Of a stretch of 64,000 bases of DNA, positions 43,963 through 53,544 are shown one piece after another. How positions within the stretch are numbered: position 1 is the stretch's first letter; every line of letters begins with the position of its first letter. This DNA is from Alteromonadaceae bacterium 2753L.S.0a.02 (GTDB lineage: Bacteria > Pseudomonadota > Gammaproteobacteria > Pseudomonadales > Cellvibrionaceae): positions 1,761,001 through 1,825,000 of the forward strand of contig VISH01000002.1 in NCBI GenBank assembly GCA_007827375.1, given 5' to 3'. The translations under genes and the position numbers were made by a program. The notes below the pieces were generated by a model. The model did no database searches. It had not been told where the DNA came from and worked only from the letters and a program-made list of their open reading frames with translations.

Positions 43963-44562
43963 CACAAAGGAAGGCGAACTCCAAAGTGCGAAAGCTGCGC
44001 GAGATGCGACAACAAATATAGTGTTCAAATGTTGAGCAGCAAAACCACCTAATTAGACTGGCTATTTATAAACTTCACTCAAGAAGGCGCCAAGAGCCAC
44101 ATTCTGGCGATTATCTATCTATTAACAAGAGCTATGCCGGCGAGCGGCCCGCACTCCGAGCCTCCCCAAAATCATTGAAATTTGTACTGGTTAAAAGGAG
44201 GGGGCTCCGAGCTAATGTGTTAATTAATAAAATTGGCACATAGTTCACTTAGAAAATTGGAATAAATCGCTGCGTAGTACGTTTCCATACCGATCAAGCG
44301 GTTAAATATTGATCGTTTAGACGTGGGCTTGCAGCGGTGTTTGTTTAACGATTAGCAAGGTATTGGCGTACGAATAATCCATGTGTATAGTGTTGCGCTT
44401 TCGAAAAAAGACACGAATTATTGATTCCAAAATAATTGAACTTTATTGATATTCCCTGAGATAAACGCCTAAAAAATTACACTTTAGAAACAACAATTTC
44501 TGTACCACTTACTATATAATCACCGGCAAAATGAGCACCACTTCAAATTTTGGAATCAAATC
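43963..44562 (+). promoter_or_regulatory. 600-bp non-coding leader of the polysaccharide locus
   Basis: No coding frame of significance. It becomes AT-rich toward manC. The best promoter candidate is TATAAT at 44515-44520, 42 bp before the GTG of manC, with no clear -35. I see no JUMPstart motif. A TGGCAC at 44233 resembles half of a sigma-54 site but lacks the matching GC. Confidence 0.4.
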
Positions 44563-46029
44563 GTGCGGGATCAGCAAGTAGACTCACCGACCGTCGTACC
44601 GGTCATTCTCTCCGGAGGCAGTGGAACCCGTCTCTGGCCAAAATCCAGAAAAGCCTATCCAAAACAACTTCATAAACTCTATGGCGATGCAACCATGCTG
44701 CAACATACTATGCAGCGAGTTAAGCAATTTGCACCGCCGATAATCGTATGTAATAACGATCAGCGGTTTATGGTGGCGAGCCAGGTAGATGAAATAGAAA
44801 GCCGCAAAGCCGAGATTTTGTTAGAACCCTGCGCGCGAAATACTGCTCCAGCAATTGCCGCTGCCGCCTATCGAGCAAAGCAGCTTTACGCGAATCCTAT
44901 TTTAGTGGTGCTGGCCGCAGACCATCTTATTACCAATCTCGAGGCTTTCCATCAGGCTTTGCAGAATGCAATCCAGGCTGCAAGTGCGCAGCGTTTGGTG
45001 GCATTTGGTGTAATTCCTCATAAGCCCGAAACGGGTTATGGCTACATACAAAGCGCAAGCGCAAGCTCGCCAGGTGGTAGCAAAATAAAACAATTTGTTG
45101 AAAAGCCCGATCTGGAAACCGCGAAATCCTATCTTGCCGCAGGCACCTACACCTGGAACAGCGGCATGTTCGTATTCCCAGCCGAGTTGTTGTTAACTGA
45201 ATTAAAAAATTGTGGCGGCGAATGGTTAGACGCTTGTGAAAATGCTTTGAATAACGCAGAAATAGATCTCGATTTTACGCGCTTAAGTGAAAAAGAATTT
45301 TCCCAATGCGACAACATTTCCATCGATTATGCTGTAATGGAAAAAACCCCAAAAGCGTGGATGGTACCGCTCGACGCCGGTTGGAGCGACCTGGGCAGTT
45401 GGGAATCGCTCTGGGAAGCCAGCGAAAAAGATGAAAATGGCAATGCCGTATTTGGTGATGCTTTTATCAAAAACTGCACTGGCAGCTTAATCCACTCAGA
45501 AGATAGACTCATTGCCGCGATTGGTCTCGATAATATCGCTATCATCGAGAGTGACGACGCGTTACTGGTGGTTAATCGCGAATCGACACAAGACGTTAAA
45601 CACGCAGTGGATTGGTTAAAAGCGCAAAATCGCAGCGAGTTTTTACATCACCGCCAAGTGCACCGACCTTGGGGAAGTTTCGATACGCTCGATAGCGGCA
45701 ACCGTTTTCAGGTTAAGCGTATAGAGGTAAAACCCGGTGCCAGCATTTCACTGCAAATGCATCACCACCGCGCCGAACATTGGGTGGTGGTTGAAGGAAC
45801 AGCATTAGTACAAAAAGGGGAAGAGGAACTACTCCTCAGCGAAAACGAATCCATCTACATTCCCCTGGGAGAAAAACACCGCCTGTACAACCCAGGCAAA
45901 GTAACACTGCATCTCATTGAAGTTAGAAGTGGCAGCTATTTAAGTGAAGACGACATCGTTCGCTTTCAGGACGCCTACGGTCGCGTAGATCAAGCAGTAT
46001 TGAATTCTCACGAAACCAAAACTAAGTGA
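44563..46029 (+). CDS. manC: ManC/AlgA: mannose-1-phosphate guanylyltransferase/phosphomannose isomerase
   Basis: 488 residues, GTG start. The N-terminal nucleotidyltransferase has LSGGSGTRLWPKSRKAYPKQ, VLAADHLI and FVEKPD. The C-terminal cupin isomerase has HRPWGSFDTLD, VKPGASISLQMHHHRAEHW and YIPLGEKHRLYNPG. It makes GDP-mannose, the substrate of Gmd encoded in the same locus. Its base composition is like the housekeeping genes rather than the AT-rich genes further on. Confidence 0.94.
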   Translation: MRDQQVDSPTVVPVILSGGSGTRLWPKSRKAYPKQLHKLYGDATMLQHTMQRVKQFAPPIIVCNNDQRFMVASQVDEIESRKAEILLEPCARNTAPAIAAAAYRAKQLYANPILVVLAADHLITNLEAFHQALQNAIQAASAQRLVAFGVIPHKPETGYGYIQSASASSPGGSKIKQFVEKPDLETAKSYLAAGTYTWNSGMFVFPAELLLTELKNCGGEWLDACENALNNAEIDLDFTRLSEKEFSQCDNISIDYAVMEKTPKAWMVPLDAGWSDLGSWESLWEASEKDENGNAVFGDAFIKNCTGSLIHSEDRLIAAIGLDNIAIIESDDALLVVNRESTQDVKHAVDWLKAQNRSEFLHHRQVHRPWGSFDTLDSGNRFQVKRIEVKPGASISLQMHHHRAEHWVVVEGTALVQKGEEELLLSENESIYIPLGEKHRLYNPGKVTLHLIEVRSGSYLSEDDIVRFQDAYGRVDQAVLNSHETKTK

Positions 46030-46036
46030 AGGTAAC

Positions 46037-47104
46037 ATGGAAACAGGCTATATCATTCTGGCGGTATCATTCGTTCTTGCGTTTGCCATTGTGAAAATTC
46101 TTCAGCCGATTGCCGAATGGGCAGAGCTGGTGGATAAACCAGGGGGCAGAAAGCATCACACCGGGGTAATTCCGCTGGTGGGTGGCTTGGCCATCTACGC
46201 CAGTGTGCTGTTAACAACCTTCCTCTTTATTGATCAGCCCATTGAAATTCGTCTGTTTTTATTGGCTGGTGGGCTCATTGTATTTATGGGCATGGTAGAC
46301 GACCGCTATGAACTCAGCGCTCGATTTCGCTTAGTAGGGCAATTTCTGGTTTCGTGCATTTTCGTGTATGCGCTCGATGTGCACTTTTACTCCTTCGGAG
46401 ATTTAATCGGCATAGGCGAACTAAACCCGGGCTGGCTGGGTTACCCGCTGGCAGTGCTATCTATAATGGCAGCGATTAATGCTATGAATATGCTGGATGG
46501 TATGGATGGTTTGGTAGGATCCATTGCCATGGTGAGCTTTATTGGCTTGGTGGCCTTGTTTGGTGCCAACAGTAGTGTGACTTTTCAATATTTGTGCTTG
46601 ACTTTTATCGGCTCTGCTGGCGCATTTCTTATTTTTAATCTCTGGGGTAATCGTAAGCCGAAGAAGATCGGTAAGGTGTTTATGGGCGACTCCGGAAGCA
46701 TGTTTATGGGCTTGTCGCTAGGGGTTTTACTTATCTACGGCTCACAAGGTGAAAGCCCTGCGTTCACCCCGGTTACAGCGCTTTGGTTTGTGTTACTGCC
46801 AATTACAGATATGTTTACCATAATGTATCGCCGGGTGAGGCGCGGTCGTTCGCCGATGGCACCCGATCGTACGCATATCCATCATATTATATTGAGAGCG
46901 GGTTTTTCGGCTAAACAGACCTTGTACATGATGTTGTGCGTGCAGGGAGCTTTCGTAGTTATAGGCGTGACGCTTTATATTTCAAATACTTCACAAGTTT
47001 ATTCATTTATTGGTGCGATTGTTTTCGTGCTGATTTACCAATTACTAATGCAGCGGTCGTGGAGGTTCATAAGGTGGAGTAAGAGACGATTTTTTGCAGT
47101 CTAA
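46037..47104 (+). CDS. wecA: WecA-like undecaprenyl-phosphate sugar-1-phosphate transferase
   Basis: 355 residues, about eleven membrane helices, MraY/WecA family. Catalytic acidic motifs MVDDRYELSARFR and NMLDGMDGLVGS, then VFMGDSGSMFMGLSLG, and the sugar-specificity HIHH motif in DRTHIHHIILRAGFS. It attaches the first sugar phosphate (probably GlcNAc-1-P) to undecaprenyl phosphate and so starts the repeat unit. Seven bp after manC. The exact sugar is uncertain. Confidence 0.88.
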   Translation: METGYIILAVSFVLAFAIVKILQPIAEWAELVDKPGGRKHHTGVIPLVGGLAIYASVLLTTFLFIDQPIEIRLFLLAGGLIVFMGMVDDRYELSARFRLVGQFLVSCIFVYALDVHFYSFGDLIGIGELNPGWLGYPLAVLSIMAAINAMNMLDGMDGLVGSIAMVSFIGLVALFGANSSVTFQYLCLTFIGSAGAFLIFNLWGNRKPKKIGKVFMGDSGSMFMGLSLGVLLIYGSQGESPAFTPVTALWFVLLPITDMFTIMYRRVRRGRSPMAPDRTHIHHIILRAGFSAKQTLYMMLCVQGAFVVIGVTLYISNTSQVYSFIGAIVFVLIYQLLMQRSWRFIRWSKRRFFAV

Positions 47105-47201
47105 TTGAAATATATTATTTTTAAATCGTGGTTCAGAGCTAGGGCTGGTTTGGGTTTATTTTTAGAGTAAAACAAAGTCAATATTCGATTAGGAAAAGAT
47201 T

Positions 47202-48200
47202 TTGGTTGGTACGAATAAAGGTAGGAAAGGTATTAGCCGTGGCGATAATTCCATGGTTGGTATTGAACGTGAGTTTAGCGCAGAGTCGGATGTCCTACAG
47301 GGTTACGGCGTTATCGATTTTAGAGACATAGTAATATGGGTGGTAGGGCACAAGTGGCTACTTATTCTGTCTTTTCTTGTTTTTGGATCCCTGGGAGCTG
47401 TATTTGCGTTTAATCTTTCAAATACGTATAGAGCTGAAACACTTTTAATTGATGCTGATCATAATCAAGGGGCAACGACGGGCCCGCTATCTGGAAGTTT
47501 GGGCGGGCTTGCTTCTTTTGCAGGAATTAATCTTGACAACGGACGCGGGAAGATTGCCTACGCTTTAGAAGTTTTAAAGTCGCGTAGATTTATTTATCAA
47601 TTTATAGTTGATCACGATATTCGGCAAGATCTTTTGCTCGTGAAAGGTTGGGACGAAAAAGCAAACCAGTTAATGTTTAGCCGTGCTGGCAGAAATATGG
47701 TAAATCGCCGAGAATGGGCCAAAAATAATCCTATTGATGATAAAGTCTATGGTATTGAAAAAGCGTACCAAATATTTTTAAGTAGATTAATGGTTAGTTA
47801 TGATGATAAGTCCGGTTTTGTGAGGATAGGGTTTGAGTTTTTCTCGCCAATATATTCAAAGAATATAGTAGACTCATTGATCTCTGACATTAATGCTGAT
47901 GTGAGAGCGGCGGATATCGCCGATGCAGAAAAAAATATCCAATTCTTAGAGTCTCAAATTGAGGCAACTAATGTAATTGAAATGAAAATGGTGTTCTACC
48001 AGCTTATTGAAGAGCAGGTTAAGACTGTCATGTTGAGTAAATCAAGGGAAGAATATGTATTTAAGGTAATAGATCCTGCGATCGTTCAGGTTCAACCGCA
48101 TGGTCCCAACAGGTTGTTGTTGATTCTAGCTGCTGGGTTTGTCGGGCTAATTATTGTGATAGTGTATAGCTTGTTAACTAACGCTTCTAAATTCTATTGA
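47202..48200 (+). CDS. wzz: Wzz-family chain-length regulator
   Basis: 332 residues with two membrane helices (about 50-70 and 303-325) flanking a periplasmic helical part, the Wzz/PCP1 layout; there is no C-terminal kinase. TTG at 47202 has AGGAAAAG upstream; an ATG at 47253 is the alternative. It sets polymer length with Wzy. AT-rich composition starts at about this gene. Confidence 0.83.
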   Translation: MVGTNKGRKGISRGDNSMVGIEREFSAESDVLQGYGVIDFRDIVIWVVGHKWLLILSFLVFGSLGAVFAFNLSNTYRAETLLIDADHNQGATTGPLSGSLGGLASFAGINLDNGRGKIAYALEVLKSRRFIYQFIVDHDIRQDLLLVKGWDEKANQLMFSRAGRNMVNRREWAKNNPIDDKVYGIEKAYQIFLSRLMVSYDDKSGFVRIGFEFFSPIYSKNIVDSLISDINADVRAADIADAEKNIQFLESQIEATNVIEMKMVFYQLIEEQVKTVMLSKSREEYVFKVIDPAIVQVQPHGPNRLLLILAAGFVGLIIVIVYSLLTNASKFY

Positions 48201-48255
48201 TATGAGACACTTGGCTTTTATATAACCAAATTGTGATTAAATTGAGGGGTTTGCA

Positions 48256-49188
48256 TTGAAAAAAATTCTTGTGACTGGTGGGGCTGGTTTCTTAGGGTCT
48301 CACATCTGCGACAGATTGGTTGGCTTGGGTCAAGATGTTTTATGTGTAGATAATTTTTATACCGGGCAGAAGCAGAATGTCAGCCACCTAAGAAGCTATG
48401 ATAACTTCGAAATTCTTCGTCACGACGTAACTTTTCCGCTCTATGTAGAGGTGGATAGAATATTTAATTTCGCTTGTCCTGCCAGTCCCATTCACTATCA
48501 GTTCGATCCAGTACAAACTACGAAAACAAGCGTGCATGGAGCTATTAACATGCTTGGTCTAGCAAAGCGAACAGGTGCGACCATTCTGCAAGCGTCAACA
48601 AGTGAGGTATATGGTGATCCGGAGGTTCATCCGCAACCAGAAAGTTATTGGGGAAAGGTAAACCCAATTGGAATACGCAGTTGTTATGATGAAGGTAAAC
48701 GTTGCGCGGAAACACTATTTTTTGACTATTATCGGCAGTATAAATTAGCGATTAAAGTAGTAAGGATTTTTAACACTTATGGGCCAAGGATGCACCCTAA
48801 TGATGGAAGAGTGGTTAGCAATTTTATCGTACAAGCGTTGCGTGGTCATGACATAACCATTTTCGGTGATGGACAGCAGTCTAGGAGCTTTTGTTACGTC
48901 GATGATTTGATTGATGTTATCTTAAAGGTAATGGAAAGCGGTAGTGATTTCGTTGGCCCCTTAAACATTGGAAACCCTGGGGAGTATACAATGTTGGAGC
49001 TCGCTGAAAAAGTAATCAAATATGTGGGTGGCAAATCGAAATTAGTATACAAACCACTGCCTGCTGATGATCCAAAGCAAAGAAAGCCAAATATAGACTT
49101 GGCAAAGCGGGAGTTTGGGTGGGAACCCAAGATCACCTTAGATGAAGGCTTATCGAGAACTATCGAATACTTCAGAAAAATTTTATAA
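48256..49188 (+). CDS. UDP-glucuronate decarboxylase (UDP-xylose synthase)
   Basis: 310 residues, extended SDR: VTGGAGFLGSHICDRL at the N-terminus, FNFACPASPIHYQ, and the YxxxK-type YDEGKRCAETL preceded by SEVYGDP. These are hallmarks of UXS enzymes, which turn UDP-glucuronate into UDP-xylose. TTG start with GAGGGG upstream. No UDP-glucose dehydrogenase is in this locus, so UDP-glucuronate must come from elsewhere. Confidence 0.88.
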   Translation: MKKILVTGGAGFLGSHICDRLVGLGQDVLCVDNFYTGQKQNVSHLRSYDNFEILRHDVTFPLYVEVDRIFNFACPASPIHYQFDPVQTTKTSVHGAINMLGLAKRTGATILQASTSEVYGDPEVHPQPESYWGKVNPIGIRSCYDEGKRCAETLFFDYYRQYKLAIKVVRIFNTYGPRMHPNDGRVVSNFIVQALRGHDITIFGDGQQSRSFCYVDDLIDVILKVMESGSDFVGPLNIGNPGEYTMLELAEKVIKYVGGKSKLVYKPLPADDPKQRKPNIDLAKREFGWEPKITLDEGLSRTIEYFRKIL

Positions 49189-49205
49189 AGCTTTCAAGCG
49201 AAACG

Positions 49206-50420
49206 ATGATGGATGTGGTTAGGAAAGGCAGAAAAGAGAGGTATTTAGAAATTGTTTTATCAAGTCTGGTATTAGCCTACTTCCTTAATAAGTTGTTGTT
49301 TAATCCTGCTGGACAAGTCTCCGGAGGATTTTCGGGTAATATATTTTTAGTTCTGAATGGTGTTGTAACCTTGTCGTTGTTTTTATGGATTTATCTCCAA
49401 AAAAAACACCTGACGATGATCCCGGTAGCGCCATTCCTCACAATTATACTGGCGTTCCATGTTTATGCATTATTAAGTACTTCCTATTCGAAAATACCAG
49501 TTATATCTTTTTACCAGTCTATAGCTGGTTTTTTATATGGCATTGCTGGTGTCATTTTTGCTGAGTCGATAATATTAAAAACAAATTCATATCAGTCTCG
49601 AGTTTTTTTGTGGGTAAAGTGTTCGGTGTTGTTCTCAGTTGCTGCTCTTGCTTCAAACGCTATATATTTTGCTGTTCGAGGTCAACTAGACCTTAATTCA
49701 TTTTTTATAGTTGGTATTCCCTCGGATTTCGTGGTGGTTATTTTTCTTACGTGTGCATTTTACAATATTAGGAGGAGGGTGTATGGGGTTGAATTAATAG
49801 TATGTTTGCTTGGGGCTTTTTTGGGTAAGAGTTTTTCATCATTGGCTGCGTTCTTGGTTGCATTACTTTTCTTGGCTGCGCTTAGAGGGAAAATCATAGC
49901 CTTTATTATTACTTTGGGCGGGGTGCTCTGGGGTGGAGTGCTTTTTATCAACTATCTAAAATCTATGGTCGGAACACTGATTATTAACGGAAAATCAGCC
50001 GAAGCATATCTTTCGGGTAGTGGTAGATTTGATGTTTACGCTAATTGCTGGAGTGTATACACCGAAGAATTTTCGCGAATGGAACAACTTTTTGGGCGCG
50101 GGTTTATGGCTGAGCGTTATTCTCTAGACGGCAGAGGTTTGACGTGGACAATTGATGCTCATAGTACTTTTTTTCAAAATTTATTGGGTTTGGGTGTTCT
50201 GGGGGTCGGGTTTTTATTAGTGTTTTATGTAGTTCCAGTTATTCAATTTAGAAACATACGTGGTATTGAAGTTGATACATTTTTAGTATTCCATCTTGCT
50301 TCCATTGGTTTTGGATTGACATCGAGCCAGTATTTAAGCCGCCCATCCTTTCTAATAATTTTTTCGCTCTCGTTGTATTTGTTGATTTGCGTTCAACTTA
50401 AAAAATATTTGGTTAAATAG
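49206..50420 (+). CDS. Wzy-like polysaccharide polymerase or O-antigen ligase
   Basis: 404 residues, about ten membrane helices with a periplasmic loop before the last ones (GRGFMAERYSLDGRGLTWTIDAHSTFFQNLLGLG, residues ~298-331), as in the Wzy/WaaL fold. In a WecA-Wzz locus a Wzy polymerase is expected, so that is my first choice. Sequence is too divergent to separate Wzy from WaaL. Confidence 0.72.
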   Translation: MMDVVRKGRKERYLEIVLSSLVLAYFLNKLLFNPAGQVSGGFSGNIFLVLNGVVTLSLFLWIYLQKKHLTMIPVAPFLTIILAFHVYALLSTSYSKIPVISFYQSIAGFLYGIAGVIFAESIILKTNSYQSRVFLWVKCSVLFSVAALASNAIYFAVRGQLDLNSFFIVGIPSDFVVVIFLTCAFYNIRRRVYGVELIVCLLGAFLGKSFSSLAAFLVALLFLAALRGKIIAFIITLGGVLWGGVLFINYLKSMVGTLIINGKSAEAYLSGSGRFDVYANCWSVYTEEFSRMEQLFGRGFMAERYSLDGRGLTWTIDAHSTFFQNLLGLGVLGVGFLLVFYVVPVIQFRNIRGIEVDTFLVFHLASIGFGLTSSQYLSRPSFLIIFSLSLYLLICVQLKKYLVK

Positions 50421-51716
50421 ATGAAAAATATTTTAATAATGGCATATGCTTTTTCACCCTTCAAAGGTTCCGAATTTAGTTTGGGGTGGAATTTGGTTAC
50501 TGGGCTTTCATGTAAGTATAAAGTAACTGTATTGGTTGGTTCATCGGATGGGGAGTTGGGTGAAACAACGCAATTGACTGAATTTTTGAAAAGCTATAAT
50601 AATGAAAATCTGGATATAGTAATTGTGAAACCACCCCTTATTTCGAGATATTTGAATATTCTAAATTTGTGGGGGGCTAAATTTGCGTTTTACTGGGCGT
50701 TTTCAGTATGGCATAGAGCTGCATATAAGCGCGCGAAAAAGCTGATTTTAGCACGAAAGTACGATTTAGTGCACCAATTGGGGCCAATTGGCTTTAGGGA
50801 GCCCGGTTATTTGTGGAAGTTAGGGTTGCCATTCGTTTGGGGACCTATAGGAGGTGCACAATCAGTGAATTTGCAATTGACTAAAAACATGCCGCTAAAT
50901 ATTAAGGTGGGATTTTTTTTGAAAAATATTGTCAATCACATACAACTTCGTTTTTCTAAGCGAGTACTAGGAGCTGTAGAAAAGTCTGCATTTTTATTTT
51001 ATGCCACAGAAGAAAATCAAAGGAATTTTATAAAAGTTCATGGTGTTGGCGGTCCGATTATTTCAGACCAAGCATGTTTTAGCGATTATAGTCACTTCCT
51101 TAGTGAAAAAAAGCCAGAGCAAGATAGTTGCGTAGAAAAGGTCGTGGATAGTATAGAAACGATACGTTTTGTTTGGTGTGGAAGTGTTATTCACAGGAAA
51201 AACTTAAGGTTTATACTTGATGCGTTAAGCCGATTAAATAATATCGAAAAAACGGTAGACTGGGAGCTGGCGATAGTTGGTGATGGACCTTTAGCTGACG
51301 CCTGTCGTAGATATGCAATGCGAAAAAGTATTGAAAAACATATTAAATGGTACGGTAGGCTTGATAGGATTGAAACCGTAGCTGTCATAAAGAAAGCAGA
51401 TTTGCACCTCATGGCAAGTTTATCTGAAGCTAACACCGCAGTTTTATATGAGGCGACAGAAAACTTAATACCAACTCTATCATTAGATAGAGATGGTATG
51501 TCTACTGAATTGTCGAAAGGTAGAGGCTTTCTTGTGGAAATAATGTCTTCATATGAGGCAACTGTTAATAATTATTCGACCGCGATTGCTTCAATACTTC
51601 AAAGGCCCGAGCTCTTAGAGAAGGTTAAGTGGCGTCTTAGAGAAGATATAAGCCAGTATAGTTGGGATAATAAAGTTGAAGTGGTATCAGGTATCTATAA
51701 AAAGGTAATAGGATAG
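50421..51716 (+). CDS. GT4-type glycosyltransferase
   Basis: 431 residues, GT-B fold. The N-terminal MAYAFSPFKGSEFSLGWN is typical of GT4 enzymes; the C-terminal half has IRFVWCGSVIHRKNLRFILDAL, IVGDGPLADACRRY and the EANTAVLYEA donor-site region. It begins on the base after the wzy-like stop. Donor and linkage unknown. AT-rich. Confidence 0.82.
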   Translation: MKNILIMAYAFSPFKGSEFSLGWNLVTGLSCKYKVTVLVGSSDGELGETTQLTEFLKSYNNENLDIVIVKPPLISRYLNILNLWGAKFAFYWAFSVWHRAAYKRAKKLILARKYDLVHQLGPIGFREPGYLWKLGLPFVWGPIGGAQSVNLQLTKNMPLNIKVGFFLKNIVNHIQLRFSKRVLGAVEKSAFLFYATEENQRNFIKVHGVGGPIISDQACFSDYSHFLSEKKPEQDSCVEKVVDSIETIRFVWCGSVIHRKNLRFILDALSRLNNIEKTVDWELAIVGDGPLADACRRYAMRKSIEKHIKWYGRLDRIETVAVIKKADLHLMASLSEANTAVLYEATENLIPTLSLDRDGMSTELSKGRGFLVEIMSSYEATVNNYSTAIASILQRPELLEKVKWRLREDISQYSWDNKVEVVSGIYKKVIG

Positions 51717-51728
51717 ATAGGTGTTCAA

Positions 51729-52430
51729 ATGATAAGTTTTATAGAACGCTTTATTCAACGTACCAGGAACCCGAGTTTCAAATTTGATCAGCATATCCTT
51801 AATAGAGTATTCCTAACTTTCTTATTTGAGCGCTTAATATGTTGGATTAGGGGTTTAATTTTTAAGATTTATAGTGGAAAAAATGGTCGAGTGTTTATTG
51901 GCCGTGGAGTTGTTATCAAAAATCCGAGCCTCCTCCGCTTTGGGAGTAATCTTACCGTTGGAGATTATTGCCTATTTCAGTCACTAAGAATGGATGGGGT
52001 GGTATTGGGGGAAAATGTTAGCATCGGCGCTTGGACGAGAATAATAAGTAGCTGCAATATGTCAGATTCAGTTGGGTCCATACAACTAGGAGATAATGTG
52101 GGGATAGGTGAGTACTCTTACTTAAATGGTGCAGGTGGGTTAACAATTGGTAATGATACAATTATTGGACAATATTTTAGTGCGCACCCCGAAAACCATA
52201 GATTTGATGAACCTGCGCTAATCCGTAAGCAAGGGGTTGATAGGCGGGGAATTCTGATAGGAAAGAATTGTTGGATTGGCGCCAAGGTAACCATTCTAGA
52301 TGGTGTTGTACTTGGTGATGGGTGTGTTGTTGGGGCAGGCGCTGTTGTAAATAAATCCTTCGGTGAAGGACTCGTCATTGGGGGTGTTCCTGCGAAGATC
52401 ATAAGGCGAAGAGGCTGTATAAGTGGATAA
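51729..52430 (+). CDS. Left-handed beta-helix acyltransferase
   Basis: 233 residues with hexapeptide repeats from about residue 70 onward and the ending NCWIGAKVTILDGVVLGDGCVVGAGAVV plus IGGVPAKIIRRRG (residues ~178-229) of WcaF/LacA/NodL-type O-acetyltransferases. It probably acetylates a sugar of the repeat unit or an intermediate. It overlaps the next gene by 8 bp. Confidence 0.85.
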   Translation: MISFIERFIQRTRNPSFKFDQHILNRVFLTFLFERLICWIRGLIFKIYSGKNGRVFIGRGVVIKNPSLLRFGSNLTVGDYCLFQSLRMDGVVLGENVSIGAWTRIISSCNMSDSVGSIQLGDNVGIGEYSYLNGAGGLTIGNDTIIGQYFSAHPENHRFDEPALIRKQGVDRRGILIGKNCWIGAKVTILDGVVLGDGCVVGAGAVVNKSFGEGLVIGGVPAKIIRRRGCISG

Positions 52431-53544
52431 AAAGAAATTAGTTTTTGCTCATCTCTATAATGATTACAGCGGTAGTCCCAGGATACTTTCTGATTTAATC
52501 AAAGTTCTTAGGAGGAATAATTGCCAAATAGAGTTGTATGCAGGAAATAGGTACGGCGGAGTTCTTGATTCTACAGGCTGTGACTTCAAAATATTTTGGT
52601 ACCGTAGGAGTGGAATTAAATTGGTACGGCTATTATTCTATTTTTTTTCCCAAATGCATTTGTTTTTAAAGTTGATTTGCAAAGGAAAGAATATTCACCG
52701 TATTCACGTAAATACCTATTTACCCTTCGGGGCTTCTCTCGCTGGTAAGCTTTTAGGCATACCAGTTGTCTATCATATTATGGAGACATCGCTTAGACCG
52801 ATTTTACTTAAGAGGTTTTTAAGGGCCGTTATGAAGGTTTGTGCTACAGATATTGTTTATTTATCAGAAGATTTATACAGTAAGGAAAAAGCCGATGGCT
52901 TTAGAAAACTTATTCTTTATCCGACAGTTAGTAATCAAATATATAATGCGTCGGTGAATTATCGTAATTGCAAGCAAGCTATAGCTCCACAAGATTTTAT
53001 AATTTTAATGATATGTTCATTAAGGGCTTATAAAGGGGTTGAAGAATTTGTAAAAGTTGCATCGAAGTTGGAGGGGGACACAGGCGTACGGTTTCAGCTT
53101 GTTTTGAACGCAAGTCCCGAGGAGGTAAAGGTATTTAAATTACAAGTTAGGCAGCCAGCTAATTTAGAAATATTTTCTTCACAGGATGACGTGACAACTT
53201 TTTTGAAAGAGTGTTCCATAATGGTAAACATGTCAAGACCTGATCAATGGGTTGAAACCTTCGGCCTAACAATCTTGGAGGCCATGTTTTTTGGGAAACC
53301 CGTAATAGTCCCTCCTGTTGGTGCGCCGACGGAGTACGTCGAGAATGGTATTGAAGGCTATCAGGTAAGCTCATATGAAATTGATGCGTTTGTTGAGCTT
53401 ATACGAAAGCTTATGGCTGATAAGAAATTGTATACGTATTTGGCTGAAAATGCATACGAAAAAGCAACGGCTTATTGTCCGAGCGCTTTTGAGGCGAACG
53501 CACTGAAGCTGTTTAATGAAACACTTGGTTCGGTGGTATCGTGA
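52423..53544 (+). CDS. GT4-type glycosyltransferase
   Basis: 373 residues. GT-B fold with HLYNDYSGSPRILSDLIKVL at the start and ETFGLTILEAMFFGKPVIVPPVGAPTEYVENGIEGY (about residues 285-320), the GT4 donor-binding signature. The stop overlaps the next start by 4 bp. Sugar unknown. Confidence 0.83.
   Translation: MDKKKLVFAHLYNDYSGSPRILSDLIKVLRRNNCQIELYAGNRYGGVLDSTGCDFKIFWYRRSGIKLVRLLFYFFSQMHLFLKLICKGKNIHRIHVNTYLPFGASLAGKLLGIPVVYHIMETSLRPILLKRFLRAVMKVCATDIVYLSEDLYSKEKADGFRKLILYPTVSNQIYNASVNYRNCKQAIAPQDFIILMICSLRAYKGVEEFVKVASKLEGDTGVRFQLVLNASPEEVKVFKLQVRQPANLEIFSSQDDVTTFLKECSIMVNMSRPDQWVETFGLTILEAMFFGKPVIVPPVGAPTEYVENGIEGYQVSSYEIDAFVELIRKLMADKKLYTYLAENAYEKATAYCPSAFEANALKLFNETLGSVVS

Noticed and set aside
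44233..44250. Sigma-54 promoter (TGGCAC) in the leader of the polysaccharide locus
   Set aside because: The -12 GC at the required distance is missing.
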